A DNA stretch of 64,000 bases from Ktedonosporobacter rubrisoli (GTDB taxonomy: Bacteria; Chloroflexota; Ktedonobacteria; Ktedonobacterales; Ktedonobacteraceae). Location of the stretch: NCBI RefSeq assembly GCF_004208415.1, contig NZ_CP035758.1, positions 3,596,001-3,660,000 of the forward strand, in the 5' to 3' direction. Each line of letters starts with the position of its first letter. The stretch's first letter is position 1. The notes beneath the pieces are model-generated. The model was not told the origin of the DNA, searched no databases, and worked only from the letters and a program-made list of their open reading frames with translations. Shown in pieces: positions 45,997 to 55,935 of the stretch. The position numbers and the translations under genes were made by a program.

Positions 45997-46698
45997 TCAA
46001 TTTCCCACGAAGCCCCATGTCTCTGACAGACAGAGAAGATGATGAAAATGAGGTAGAATACCTGTGAGACTGACGTACAGAGATCGAGCGCAATTGGTGT
46101 ACCGTACCCATCCACAAAGCTGATCTAGTAGAATGCTTCCACCATGATGCAAGAGCGTATGGCCGCAATAGGATGTCACAAACCAACCCAGCGCATAGTT
46201 GGTATAGAAAAGCTCAGGGAACTGTCTGGGGTCCAGCGTTATCAACTCGCGATCAACTCCGGGCATGTGAGAGGTATGCAATTGCATCATCTGCTCCTCT
46301 GAAACGAGCTGCTGGTCGTCCACTTTCCCTTTGTTCAGATGGAAGCGCACCCGTTTGCTCATATCCTTGATGCACGAATGGATGCTGCCAGCCGGAGCTA
46401 GCGCCTGCCAATGGCTGTAAAAAGGAAGCTCTTTGATCTCGCCATGCCTGCTCCGGTACGGCAACGAGTAGTCCATGACGCTCTCGCGCGCACTGCGATC
46501 ATCAATATAGCTATTCGTCATGCCTAACAGCGCGAAGAGGCGCTGCCGCACAAAATCTTCCCAGCTCAGGCCGCTGACGCACTCGACGAAATAGCCAGCG
46601 GTCGCGTACATCATGTTCTGGTATTGCCAGGTGCTGCGAAAATCCTTACAGGATTCAAAGTATGCGAGCCTCTCAGGGAAGAGGTTGAGTGGTGCCAT
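45997..46698 (-). pseudogene. Beta-lactamase-family serine hydrolase, internal fragment
   Basis: The frame encodes the middle and later part of a class C-like serine hydrolase: STWQYQNMMYATAGYFVECVSG with the Y-x-N catalytic tyrosine, FVRQRLFALLGMTNSYI and YALGWFVTSYCGHTLLHHGG (H-x-G replacing KTG). The SxxK serine region that should precede it is missing and the C-terminal sequence after residue 190 is unrelated. No ribosome site is seen before ATG 46698. A dead gene, cut at both ends. Confidence 0.75.
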
Positions 46699-46831
46699 CA
46701 GGCTTCCTTCCTTCTTTCCAGACCCCCTTACCCTTTCTCCTTGAGGAGACTTGAAAGATTCCCTTCACCTATGAACATGTCATCAAAAGTGCGTCAGAGC
46801 CAAGGTAAATCATAAATCGTTGTGGTTTATC

Positions 46832-48361
46832 CTATTGGGTGCGCTTGACGGCTCGGGTGTCCTTCTCCCACTCAGCTTCGCTATTTGCCAGCAGGCTGCC
46901 GATGATTGCCAGAAAGAGGAAGGCCATCGTCAGGCTTCCTACGATGTAGCGCCACTGCTCATTCGTAATCTGTGTGAGCCAGGAATACCAGAGCGTGTCA
47001 ACGATGCCCGCGAGGCAGCTCAGCACTCCAACAATGATACTTAGCCAGAGCACAGGCATGGGGACAATACGCACATTCAGCACAAGGGAGCGATACCGGC
47101 GATAGCAACCAACGATATTGAGAAACAGGAAGAGAGTGGAGATTGCCCAGACCAGGGTTGCTGCTGCCTGCGTGACATTGTACGCGTCAAGGGAGAGGTC
47201 GCTAGGTGCGCCAAGAAAGGAAATCGAGGGCACGAGTACAAAGCCAATAAGGGTCACGATGATCCCGAGCACGGTCTGAAAGAAGATCGCGTTGGTCGGG
47301 ACACGGTGCTTATTGAGCTTAGCAATGGAGGTGGGCAGGCGACCATCAAGCCCGGCAACCATTAGCAGGCGCGCGAAGACATAGTTATAGGCCATACCTT
47401 CAGCAAGAAAAGACCCCATCAGACCAATGGCTGTCAGACTTCCCCAGCCATGCCCCAGCACTTTATCCACCGTCATCACCAGGGCATAGGGATTATTTAC
47501 CGCGGCCTGCCCCTCTACGACAAGGACAGAAAAGGTACTTACCATGTAGATGGAGAAGATGATCAGCGCGCCCCATAGCAGATGGCGTTTGATCGCGCCA
47601 CTATTCGTCATCTCCCCTGCCAAATTCAGGGGTCCTTCGGTGCCGATGTAGGTAAACACGATCAACCCGAAGAGGGAGATGTTTCCCGGGTTGATGCTCC
47701 AGTCGCCCCAGTGCGAGAAGTTCGTGGCCGAGCCGTGCCCTTGCAGCAGCCAGACAAGGCAGGACAGCCCGATCAGAAGATTGGAGAACAACATCACTCC
47801 AACCAGGACGTTGACGATGTTGCGCACCGTTATGAACCGCTGCATTGAGATAAAGCCGACGCAGGCGAGCACTGCACAGATGGTCAGCCCTTGCTGCCAG
47901 GGTAGAGCGAGCCACGCGGAGTTCATGGACTGCAGGTAGCTGACCAGTAGATCGGCAAAACTCGCGGTAATCAAGACACCAGGGAACCAGGCGCAGAAAC
48001 CGGAGAAAAAGCTCCAGAAGCCTCCAAACGCCTTGTGCGTCCAGTTATAGAGCGCTCCTTCATGTGGAAACATGACACCAAGCTGTGCGGTTGCTACCAG
48101 GCTGGGAATGAAAAATGTTACGCAGCCAAGCAGCAGGTAGGTGAAAGCAGCCGGACCACCCGAGGCGGCTGTTGTCGCGCTGGATGCCAGGTAAATACAG
48201 ATCACAAATGTAGCGGTCATGCTCCATGTGCCCAGAACAGGTGGCATGGTCCTGGGCACATACGTTTCCGATATCAACTCTGCCTCAGGACTCGCGCTAC
48301 TTGCAACAGGCGCATCTGACCTCAACGCTGTATTCTGGAAAAGCTTGTTTTGTTGCGCCAT
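46832..48361 (-). CDS. APC-family amino acid/amine permease
   Basis: A 509-residue membrane protein with about 12 helices. The N-terminal tail is polar; then PPVLGTWSMTATFVICIYLASS and the conserved glycine-rich helix PSLVATAQLGVMFPHEGALYNWTHKAFG, followed by FTYIGTEGPLNLAGEMTN (helix 6, substrate site). Such proteins import amino acids, polyamines or organic amines with protons or sodium. ATG 48361 is preceded by AAGGAAAG. It follows a second permease and an amine oxidase in the same direction, so an amine substrate is a fair inference. Confidence 0.88.
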   Translation of the reverse strand: MAQQNKLFQNTALRSDAPVASSASPEAELISETYVPRTMPPVLGTWSMTATFVICIYLASSATTAASGGPAAFTYLLLGCVTFFIPSLVATAQLGVMFPHEGALYNWTHKAFGGFWSFFSGFCAWFPGVLITASFADLLVSYLQSMNSAWLALPWQQGLTICAVLACVGFISMQRFITVRNIVNVLVGVMLFSNLLIGLSCLVWLLQGHGSATNFSHWGDWSINPGNISLFGLIVFTYIGTEGPLNLAGEMTNSGAIKRHLLWGALIIFSIYMVSTFSVLVVEGQAAVNNPYALVMTVDKVLGHGWGSLTAIGLMGSFLAEGMAYNYVFARLLMVAGLDGRLPTSIAKLNKHRVPTNAIFFQTVLGIIVTLIGFVLVPSISFLGAPSDLSLDAYNVTQAAATLVWAISTLFLFLNIVGCYRRYRSLVLNVRIVPMPVLWLSIIVGVLSCLAGIVDTLWYSWLTQITNEQWRYIVGSLTMAFLFLAIIGSLLANSEAEWEKDTRAVKRTQ

Positions 48362-48628
48362 CTCTTTTTTTCTTTCCTTCCACTCCCAAATATGCACACT
48401 CCTTGAGGCTTCCATGCCTCCTTTTGCACACATCGAGAAACAAGCTATTTGCTTTCATAAATACTGTCACGGTTGATGGTAGGACTATGCACTTCTCGCT
48501 CTTTAGGGCTTTGTCTTCAGACACCTGGCAAACTTCTCGCGAGAAGCCCATCATTTGAGAAAGCAATGAGAAGAGGCCGGATGCTATGCCCCGAGCCTCC
48601 CTTGTGTTCTGTCTTGCATCTTGTAACG

Positions 48629-50104
48629 TTATGCCGGTGCCTCTGCCAATTCAGCAGGCTCGCTGCCTTCCTCTTCGAGGAAGATCTCGCTGCCACGTGC
48701 CAGCGCTTCCTTATTCGTACGCATCAGGTAGAACATGTAGCCAATGCCTAACAGAATCCAGACAGCAAGGATGGGCAGCGAGAGGTTTTGCGGATAGGCA
48801 GGTATTGGATAGACCTGCGATGCGAAGACAAAGCACAGAATGACCAGCGGGACCAGTGGAACAATGACGTGCTGCACAATGCGGAAATCCTCACGTCGTT
48901 TACGCAGATAATAGACGAACGTCGAGATGCAGGAGGCGAAGTACAGCAGCAGCAGGCCCAGCGTCAGAGCTGTGCCTATCAGATTCGATGCGCCGCTGAT
49001 CCCGAAGAGCAGCCCGCATCCAATGGTGATGATCGCTGATACAACTGTATGCAGCAAAATGGCAAATGAAGGGGTGCGATGGCTTGAGAGCCGGGCAAAA
49101 CTTGCAGGCAGAGCTCCAACGCGGCCCATCGCGTACGCTACACGTGAGGTGGCATTGATGCCCGCGTTTCCGTTGCCAATTGAGCTGTTAATAATCACAA
49201 AACTGATGATGATGGGACCGAGCATGCCCCAGAACTTTTTACCAAGGTCTGCCCAGGGTGTAGCGTCGTTGGCATAGCCAGAGATCGCGGGAATGCCCCA
49301 GCCAATCACGCTAGCGTAGGATGCCAGTACATAGAAGAGGCCAATGCCAATAGCGGAAAAGATCACTGCCAGCGGAATATTACGTCTTGGGTGTGATGTC
49401 TCCTCACCTAACGGAGCCGCAGCCTCAAAGCCGACAAAGGCCAGGAAGGCAAAGATCATGCCCTGGAAGATCCCGCTCCAACCAGTCGGGCTAAATGCCG
49501 GCGTAAAGGTCGCCAGGTTATTATGCCCACCTGAGGCGAAGATCATGGTCAGCGCCAGCGTCAGCAGCACGAGGATCTCAATCGCACCCAGTATCACGCT
49601 GGCATCGGCCGAGAGCTTGATGCCGTAGAAGGTGAGCGCGAACAGGATAATACAGCCGATGATGGTCCAGATGACCCAGGAAATGTCCACTCCGGTGAGC
49701 AATTTGACCAGGTCTTCCGCGTACTGTCCCCAGATCAAGGCGACATAAGGGAGCAACAGCGGCTGAGCCAGCAGGAAGACCCATGCCGATAAGAAGCCGA
49801 ACTTCGCGCCCAGGCTGCGACTGATATAGGTATACATGCCGCCGGCTGAGGGAATATGGATAGCCAGTTGTCCAATACAGGAGGCGATGAAGGCGCAGGC
49901 GATAGTGGCGAGAAATACGGCGAGCGGCGTTGAGGCACCCGAGAGGCCATACGCTGAGGTCATCGCGAAACACACTGCAGCAGCGGGTGCCATTGCCGTG
50001 ATCGATTGAAATAATACTTCGGAGAGCCCGATAGCATTTTTTTTGAGCGTTGTATCCTGTTCGGCGCTTTCCCCCACCGGGGCGCCTTCTAAGACTTCGG
50101 ACAT
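48629..50104 (-). CDS. APC-family permease, likely amine uptake
   Basis: A 491-residue protein with 12 predicted helices, starting MSEVLEGAPVGESAEQDTTL. Conserved parts: IGLSEVLFQSITAMAPAAAVCFAM, IGQLAIHIPSAGGMYTYISRSLG, FLAFVGFEAAAPLGEETSHPRRNIP. The sequence best fits the YhdG/BAT-like amino-acid transporters. It begins 75 bases behind the amine oxidase gene and has AGAGGAG upstream, so it is probably part of the same transcript and imports the oxidase's amine. Confidence 0.9.
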   Translation of the reverse strand: MSEVLEGAPVGESAEQDTTLKKNAIGLSEVLFQSITAMAPAAAVCFAMTSAYGLSGASTPLAVFLATIACAFIASCIGQLAIHIPSAGGMYTYISRSLGAKFGFLSAWVFLLAQPLLLPYVALIWGQYAEDLVKLLTGVDISWVIWTIIGCIILFALTFYGIKLSADASVILGAIEILVLLTLALTMIFASGGHNNLATFTPAFSPTGWSGIFQGMIFAFLAFVGFEAAAPLGEETSHPRRNIPLAVIFSAIGIGLFYVLASYASVIGWGIPAISGYANDATPWADLGKKFWGMLGPIIISFVIINSSIGNGNAGINATSRVAYAMGRVGALPASFARLSSHRTPSFAILLHTVVSAIITIGCGLLFGISGASNLIGTALTLGLLLLYFASCISTFVYYLRKRREDFRIVQHVIVPLVPLVILCFVFASQVYPIPAYPQNLSLPILAVWILLGIGYMFYLMRTNKEALARGSEIFLEEEGSEPAELAEAPA

Positions 50105-50179
50105 GCGCTAATCTCCTCTTACGTTCAGTAACGTCGATGCAAGCTCCTTCTCAGCATCAGGAGAAGAAGATAGTTGTAT

Positions 50180-52129
50180 TTATTGGTGCTCACAGCAGTC
50201 GCCATGCGGCGCTGGCGGGGGCACATCGAGGGCTGGATTGCGATCAAAAAAGCCTACCGGTTTGAGCATAAATCCAATATAGCCAACCGGCATAACGGGC
50301 CAGTCCTCTGGCCGAGGTGTATGATGTGCGTTTAGGGTGTACCAGATGACAATATCGGTGTCCTCAATAGAACGATTGGCTTGCGTCCATGCGGGTAATC
50401 CCGCTCCGCCGGGATGCTGATTGGGATAATCGCCCGCTGGATAGCGTTCATCTGGCTGATAAGGGGTAACCCATAGGTGCTTGCGCGTGAAGCCCGCACG
50501 CTTCATGACGCTCGCTTCGGGATGGGCGAAAGGCAATGTATTTTCGCCCGGCATGAGCTTATAGGCCACGGGTTCGCCCAGGCCGTTCAGGCTGTGCGGA
50601 TTGACGATTTTCCAGCAGCGAGCCGAGAAAGGATCAATCACTTGCTGCGCTTGCGCCTCTCGCGCGAGCAAGGTCGCTTTTGAGTAATACGCATTGCCGT
50701 TGGGATTACCAGGTCCCTGTGGCTCGGCCTCAGTATGCACTTCATAGACCGAGTTGCGCAGTCCGTCTACCATCATATCCATACGGACATTGAAAATATG
50801 CTGGTGGATGGGCGCGTAGAGCTGCGGCGCAACGAGCTGCCCATACTTAGGCTTGGCGCCGGGCGGCAGCGCTCCAGTATTGATAATTCCTGTCAGCTTT
50901 ATCTCAAACTGGATCGTACCATCCTGATAGAAATACCAGAAGAAACCATATTCGTAGTTGCCAACTGTCGCGATGAACGAGACGACCAGGCGGCGCGAAC
51001 GACGTACCTCGGCCTGGTTGGTGCGCCAGTCGACATGCTTCCACAGAATGCCGTAATCCTCTTCGTGCAGGCAAATGACGTTGGGCAGGCATACGACGCG
51101 GCCCCGGCTATCACTAACGACCGCATCAAAGTAGTGAATGACGCCCAGACAGTCGCACCCCAGTTCGAGCGCGTTCGCCAGGGTTCCAATGCCATACTCG
51201 CCGACGTCAAAGGCATTTTTGCGATTATGGGTAATGGTGGGATCACCATAGGGAACAACCATTTCGGCGAGCGCGGCACGATAGAGAACAGGACGAATGC
51301 GGCCCTGATCTTCGTAGCCAACGGTATGCAGTACCAGCCCCTCACGCGTGGTAAAACCAACATGGAGATGCCATTTCTGCCAGCGTACTTCGTGTCCGTT
51401 GACGCTGAAGCTCGGACCTTCGGGTTGCGTGATCTCTAGGGGCTTAAGATCGGTCCGTATCTGACCAACGGCCTCGGGCGTGTAGTTTCCGGGCTGCGGC
51501 GGCAGCGGTACTACGCCGTGATCCTCTATGCGCACGACCTCCATCTTATTCAAGTCGACAAGCGCTAATACGCCTTCAATGGGATGCGCATAGCCATTAT
51601 CGTTGGGATCTGATCTTACCCAGGAGAGAGCGCGTGTGAGACGCCTGTTCTGCTCCTCTTCAGCTCCGTAGTTGCCGGCAGACCAGGGATCGACCATGAC
51701 CAGTTCGAAGTTGGTAATGCCGCGCTTGCGCAAGGCTGCCTGGTAGGCAGGGTCAGACTTGAGTAGCTGCTCGCACTCAAAGAATTCGTCAAGCATGATC
51801 GAAGGCTGAACACCGGGCACCTGTTTCCAGGAGACGATGCGTCCCTCGGTGAGCGAGATAATCGCTTCGTAGGCCATGCCATCGCTGTTATCAAGCAGGA
51901 TAAGCTCTGCTTCTCTTGCTACCTGCGTGCCCGGCTCAAATGCCAGCACAGTCTCCTTCGCCGGCTCATGCAGATTGACCGAGGCGAAACGGACACTCTC
52001 GCTCAGCCCCCGTTCGCTACGTGCAATCTGAACCACCGCCTCGATCTCCTGGACCGTTAAGGGGTCCAATGGGTGAGGCATAGCCTGTGCAGTATGATTT
52101 TTTACGGGAGTTTCATACATATTTTCCAT
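50180..52129 (-). CDS. Primary-amine oxidase (copper/TPQ)
   Basis: A 649-residue copper amine oxidase that oxidises a primary amine to aldehyde with release of ammonia and hydrogen peroxide. The topaquinone precursor Tyr is in TVGNYEYGFFW near residue 390, in the N-Y-(D/E) consensus; copper ligands include HQHIFNVRMDMMVDG (two His) near 440 and a third His towards the C-terminus; the PLTVQEIEAVVQIARS start is the N2/N3 domain border. No signal peptide, so cytoplasmic, as in Arthrobacter histamine/phenethylamine oxidases. AGAGAGGA precedes the ATG. First gene of an operon with two permeases. Confidence 0.93.
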   Translation of the reverse strand: MENMYETPVKNHTAQAMPHPLDPLTVQEIEAVVQIARSERGLSESVRFASVNLHEPAKETVLAFEPGTQVAREAELILLDNSDGMAYEAIISLTEGRIVSWKQVPGVQPSIMLDEFFECEQLLKSDPAYQAALRKRGITNFELVMVDPWSAGNYGAEEEQNRRLTRALSWVRSDPNDNGYAHPIEGVLALVDLNKMEVVRIEDHGVVPLPPQPGNYTPEAVGQIRTDLKPLEITQPEGPSFSVNGHEVRWQKWHLHVGFTTREGLVLHTVGYEDQGRIRPVLYRAALAEMVVPYGDPTITHNRKNAFDVGEYGIGTLANALELGCDCLGVIHYFDAVVSDSRGRVVCLPNVICLHEEDYGILWKHVDWRTNQAEVRRSRRLVVSFIATVGNYEYGFFWYFYQDGTIQFEIKLTGIINTGALPPGAKPKYGQLVAPQLYAPIHQHIFNVRMDMMVDGLRNSVYEVHTEAEPQGPGNPNGNAYYSKATLLAREAQAQQVIDPFSARCWKIVNPHSLNGLGEPVAYKLMPGENTLPFAHPEASVMKRAGFTRKHLWVTPYQPDERYPAGDYPNQHPGGAGLPAWTQANRSIEDTDIVIWYTLNAHHTPRPEDWPVMPVGYIGFMLKPVGFFDRNPALDVPPPAPHGDCCEHQ

Positions 52130-52605
52130 AAAAGGCGTTCCTCTCTAGATATACGTATATTGCAACGATTAGCGGTCACAGCGAGGGGTGAGTTCTGCTT
52201 TTGTAATTTTTGCTAGAGAGCTATCTCTTGCCCTTTCATACAGCAGTAAATGCAGATATATAAATACATGCAAATAAAAAATATCCGTGCCCATGGCATG
52301 GATATGAGCTATGGATATTTTAATCAGAACATTTAGGCTAGTCAATAAGAACAAGTAAGTATTAAAAAATCTTAATGAAAGATTAATAAGAATACTTATC
52401 CATTTCTGAGTTTTTTAGATATCCACACGCGAATAGAGTATGTGAAATCATTACAAGCAAACAAACATTGTATTTACAAGACGACTGTAACCTTGTGCGA
52501 TACGTGGCAAACGCAGGCACTTATTTCTTGTTAGTCAGCAAACGCGTAGGATAGTTGGAGCTTTTTCCCTTTTTTATTGAGCGACATACTGGAATTTTGT
52601 AATAA
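52130..52605. other. Promoter region of amine oxidase operon
   Basis: AT-rich stretch without genes. A dyad AAAATATCC (52278) / GGATATTTT (52313) with a CCATGG palindrome inside may be an operator for an unseen regulator. Confidence 0.4.
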
Positions 52606-53253
52606 CTCCTCGAACAACTGCACCCTCAGGAAGTCATCGTGCAAGATGCTCCAACGTTCGAGCAGCGTTTTGGGCTCCGGGAGGAGGACCAGGGGCAAAT
52701 ACGCTTGCTCGATGATCAACTCAGAAAGCACTATGGGCTGGCAGTTACTGAGCTCACCCTCCCACATTCTCAGTGTGCAAGGCTGCCCCTCAAAGGACAT
52801 TATTGCATCATCGCCGAAAATAAGATGACGTTTCTTACGTTACCTCCATTGTCTGATACCTTTGCAATCCTTGGCGGAGGCTTCAAGGTCGGCAGCCGGG
52901 TATCGCTCCCCTGGCTGTCTGAATTTCCAGTGATCTATTGGGGCGATCTTGACTCCCACGGGTTTCAGATTCTCTCCCAGCTCCGTTCGATCTTTCCATA
53001 TGTCATCTCGCTCATGATGGAAAAAGAAACTTTGCAGATCTTTGCCCAATTCTGTGTGCGAGCAACCCCCTGTGCAGTGCGAAACCTACCATATTTGACA
53101 GCAGATGAGCACGAGCTTTTCTTGCACCTTGCTCATAATACGATTCGTCTGGAACAGGAGCATACTACACATGCCCATGCACCGAGCCAAATACAGAAGA
53201 GATTGCTGCAAATGAGGAACTGGGCCAGAAGTGATCCATCCAAGAGCATTTAA
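52606..53253 (+). pseudogene. jetD: Wadjet JetD-like protein, C-terminal half only
   Basis: The frame is open only from 52606 and encodes about 215 residues that match the DUF2220 (Toprim-like) half of JetD, the DNA-cleaving subunit of the Wadjet anti-plasmid system: FEQRFGLREEDQGQIRLLD, the Glu in YCIIAENKMTFLTLPPL, GGGFKVGS, and the Asp pair in YWGDLDSHGFQILSQLR, so catalytic residues are still present. The N-terminal DUF3322 domain and the jetABC genes are missing. A GTG at 52639 lacks a ribosome site. I consider it a stranded remnant. Confidence 0.75.
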
Positions 53254-54313
53254 GAAAGTTGCCTATATAGTGCTGCTTCTTGTTATATACTGATTATGCC
53301 GTCCGATCTGTCGAGGTGATGGCATGAATCCTAATCCAGAGCAGCGTCCCTTCTGAGCGTGCTCCATTTCCCAAGACTGCTGGCAAACTTCTTAGGCCGC
53401 ATGGTAGAGCCTCTCAAAAGCAGAAACGCAGGTAAGAGCGAGCTGGTAGCCATCTAGCCAGCAGACAAGACGAACTAGATGGATCGCCAAAGCTCAGGCC
53501 AGATGCTGCACATGCGTTTTTGACACTTCCACAGAGCGAGAACGGAGCAGCTAAGGCACGCCCCGTGTGAAATAGTCGCCTCAGCTCCTACCCAGAAGGA
53601 CCGTGATTAAAATGGCACCTCACCTGCACAGCTATTGTGAGGAGAAGAACAATCTTGCAAGTGGAGTGGGAGACGGAACTCGAACCCGCGATAGCCTGCT
53701 TGGCAGTGCCTGCCTTCCAAGCAGGCTTCACTTTCCTCTCAAGGACCTCCACAAGCGACTTCAGGCGTACTATCATTCCTAGAAGCGTGTCGGACACAGG
53801 TAGCGGCACACTTGTCGAAGACCACTGGAACCACTGTAAAACTCCCCTCGTACAAGCAGGTGCGTACAGCCGTGCAGCACTTGAGGATGGAGCCGGAACT
53901 CGTAGCGATGCGCGAAGGGGCAAAGTCCGTCCCCACGTGAACGCTCCTCTACCTAGTCCTTTGTGCTCTCCATTCCCGCTCCGGCTTTGCTCACCCAGGT
54001 TGATGAGCACACGATGGACCTCTACGTGGTCACTCCTGATGGCTCGACGGTGGCGAGCAGTGTACATGCAGCGGCGCTCATCTGTGTCAAAACAGCGTCC
54101 ATCCTCGGCGCAGTACTGGCTTTGGAACCCTTCAAGGAAGAGGACTATATGTGCCTGGTCAAGCTCAGCGTAGAGAGAAAAGATCATCTAGTTGGTATCA
54201 ATGGATGTGAACATTCCTGGCCGTGCTCAGGTTTTAACCATTGTGCAAGGAAAGATCACAGAGACATACAGCAAGCCATATGTCTCTCCAAAATGAAAGC
54301 GCGTATTCCTCCG
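53254..54313. other. Gene-poor region around a tRNA-like gene
   Basis: About 1 kb. It carries the tRNA-like sequence at 53665-53752. Open frames on both strands (53588-54187 minus, 53637-54173 plus) overlap the tRNA and lack family features. Repeated short motifs such as CCGGAACTCGTAGCGA near 53893 resemble broken T-arms. Confidence 0.4.
53665..53752 (-). tRNA. tRNA-like gene, Ser (GGA) anticodon arm
   Basis: On the minus strand an 88-base sequence folds as a class II tRNA: acceptor GTGGAGG/CTCCCAC (one mismatch, one wobble), anticodon stem CCTGC/GCAGG with loop TTGGAAG giving anticodon GGA (Ser), variable arm CTGC-CAA-GCAG, T-arm GCGGG-TTCGAGT-TCCGT, then T and an encoded CCA. The D-arm is weak (CTT/AAG) and the 3' half with discriminator T looks like tRNA-Gly, so it may be a mosaic or decayed gene. 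Identity Ser is based on the anticodon and long variable arm. Confidence 0.5.
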
Positions 54314-55267
54314 TCACTGAAGGATCAGAGAGAGGTAGTGATGGACCCACTTCGTTCTCGTATGGTCCTCTCGCCATGCCTTCAAAGGGAACCAGAGGTA
54401 TCTTAGGCCGACAAAATGTGCAGCAATGCGGTAGCGTTCGGCAAAATCACCAGGAGCAATTGCTTTCCCAGCCTCTTCTAATGCCTGTCGATACAGCTCT
54501 GCTTGCTCCAAGGTTGGAAATAAATGAGGGATATCGAGATACAACGATCCATATCGTGGAATTTGCCAGTCAAGAAAGTATGGCGCGTTCTCGTACACCA
54601 TGACATTGCTTGGGTTTAAATCTGCATGAACCAATGTCAGTGTCTCATCCTCGCAATAGAGCGCTTCCATCTCATCGGCAATGGTGTCAGCGGCAGCCTC
54701 AACCTTGGGGATAGCTGGCCCAAAAAGCTCGACAAATGCAGGATCATTGACGACCTGCTCCCATGCTGGTCGCCAAAAGCGCTGCTGAATATAGACGATC
54801 ACATACGAGCGATCAGCACGGGGCAGCCACGCCAATGCCTCTGTGTGACCAAGATTGGTCATATGGATGGCAGCCAGCCCCTGTGCCTCCTGTACAAGCA
54901 AGTGCGAAGGAAACGATCCTGTAATATCGGGTCTTTGCTGTGTTCCAAGATCCTGAAGACAAAGGAGGGCTGGTACATCGGTGGTCAGGTCGAAGGTATA
55001 GCTGAAAGGAACAGCTCGCTGTTGCTGCTGGTTCAACTGAGTAAGGATGCGCCTCTCAAGCAGTCCTGCCTCTTTCGTCACCAGCGAGGTCCGCCTCTGG
55101 CCCTGTGGTGTCTGCAATGTGAGCTGATGGCGTTGGATGTTGGCCCCAGAGAGTCCAGGAGTAATCGGTGATGAAAGGATCTGCTCGATACGAGCTTCTG
55201 CTGCGATATAGCGGGCAAGAGTTGCTTGAAGCAGATGCTTGATACCCTCCTCTTTCGGTATGTTCAT
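54314..55267 (-). CDS. Aminoglycoside phosphotransferase-family protein
   Basis: A 317-residue kinase-like protein of the APH fold. The catalytic loop is LTLVHADLNPSNVMV (H-x-D-x4-N, near residue 213) followed by YFLDWQIPRYGSLYLDIP with the metal-binding Asp; the hinge-side region is ALLCLQDLGT. Such proteins phosphorylate aminoglycosides, sugars, choline or homoserine; substrate unknown, no sign of resistance function. Its start overlaps the stop of the small gene in front (ATGA), implying coupled translation. Confidence 0.85.
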   Translation of the reverse strand: MNIPKEEGIKHLLQATLARYIAAEARIEQILSSPITPGLSGANIQRHQLTLQTPQGQRRTSLVTKEAGLLERRILTQLNQQQQRAVPFSYTFDLTTDVPALLCLQDLGTQQRPDITGSFPSHLLVQEAQGLAAIHMTNLGHTEALAWLPRADRSYVIVYIQQRFWRPAWEQVVNDPAFVELFGPAIPKVEAAADTIADEMEALYCEDETLTLVHADLNPSNVMVYENAPYFLDWQIPRYGSLYLDIPHLFPTLEQAELYRQALEEAGKAIAPGDFAERYRIAAHFVGLRYLWFPLKAWREDHTRTKWVHHYLSLILQ

Positions 55268-55401
55268 TGTAGTGTTCCTTTCAAATGTCTTTCAGCGGCC
55301 TCCGTACGCAATCGCCAGGTCAACGCCTCATCTTGTTGCGTGAGCCACCGTTCTCGCTGCTCGGTGGGGATCAGACGCTCAACAAGCGCCTCCTTGCCCA
55401 T
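55264..55401 (-). CDS. Small protein overlapping the APH gene
   Basis: A 45-residue frame MGKEALVERLIPTEQRERWL... ERHLKGTLQ, whose TGA stop overlaps the ATG of the kinase gene by four bases. Charged and predicted helical, rich in Arg/Glu. The frame stays open upstream of the ATG to about 55480, so it may be the end of a longer lost gene. Family unknown. Confidence 0.4.
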   Translation of the reverse strand: MGKEALVERLIPTEQRERWLTQQDEALTWRLRTEAAERHLKGTLQ

Positions 55402-55935
55402 ACGTAGATAGCTAAAGAGCAGGATCGTGTGGGAACTCTCAGATAAAGGACTGTAGCATGACGACGAGTGAAACAGACGAACTTAATCTTATTCAGGTAG
55501 AAAGAATCCAAGGAATCTCCAATGTGAAACTTGCCTCTCCAGCCCCAGAAGGATTTTCTCCGCAAGTATTTAGAAATTGTCATCATATTGGTTCGGTAAA
55601 TCAGGAAAATGGTCTTCGACGCCTCACTCTTCGTAGTGGTGATACCATTCTCCATCAATCTTGGCATTCGTTGAGGCAGGCCTTTCCGGCAACCAGAGGT
55701 GCCATCTGCTTTTCTGTAGGGCACTTAACGATTCGAGCACAATTCAAGTCAAAAAATTCCCTGAATTGATCAGCGCCGAGGTATGTGAAAAATAGGACAC
55801 AGGAGAAAGTGTAAAAATGTACAATTCTATCCTTTTCCATCAAAGTCCTCTTTGTGCAACCGCCCTATTGCAAGGGAGATTCTGTTGGCGAATGCAAACG
55901 TGAAGCGAACGCCCATCCTACAGGTCTGCCCACGT
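55402..55935. other. Gene-poor stretch
   Basis: About 530 bases. A minus-strand frame ending LNCARIVKCPTEKQMAPLV and pieces such as MENGITTTKSEASKTIFLIYRTN in other frames suggest a much decayed gene, not identifiable. The plus-strand frame 55458-55769 has no family match I can name. Confidence 0.35.

Noticed and set aside
53880..53960. Second tRNA-like T-arm (CTACGAGTTCCGG on the minus strand)
   Set aside because: The stem bases do not pair and no anticodon arm can be drawn; at most a degenerate copy.
53588..54187. 199-codon leftward and 178-codon rightward open frames over the same DNA
   Set aside because: Both cross the tRNA-like sequence, lack ribosome sites and show no domain or periodic pattern; likely chance frames in G+C-rich DNA.
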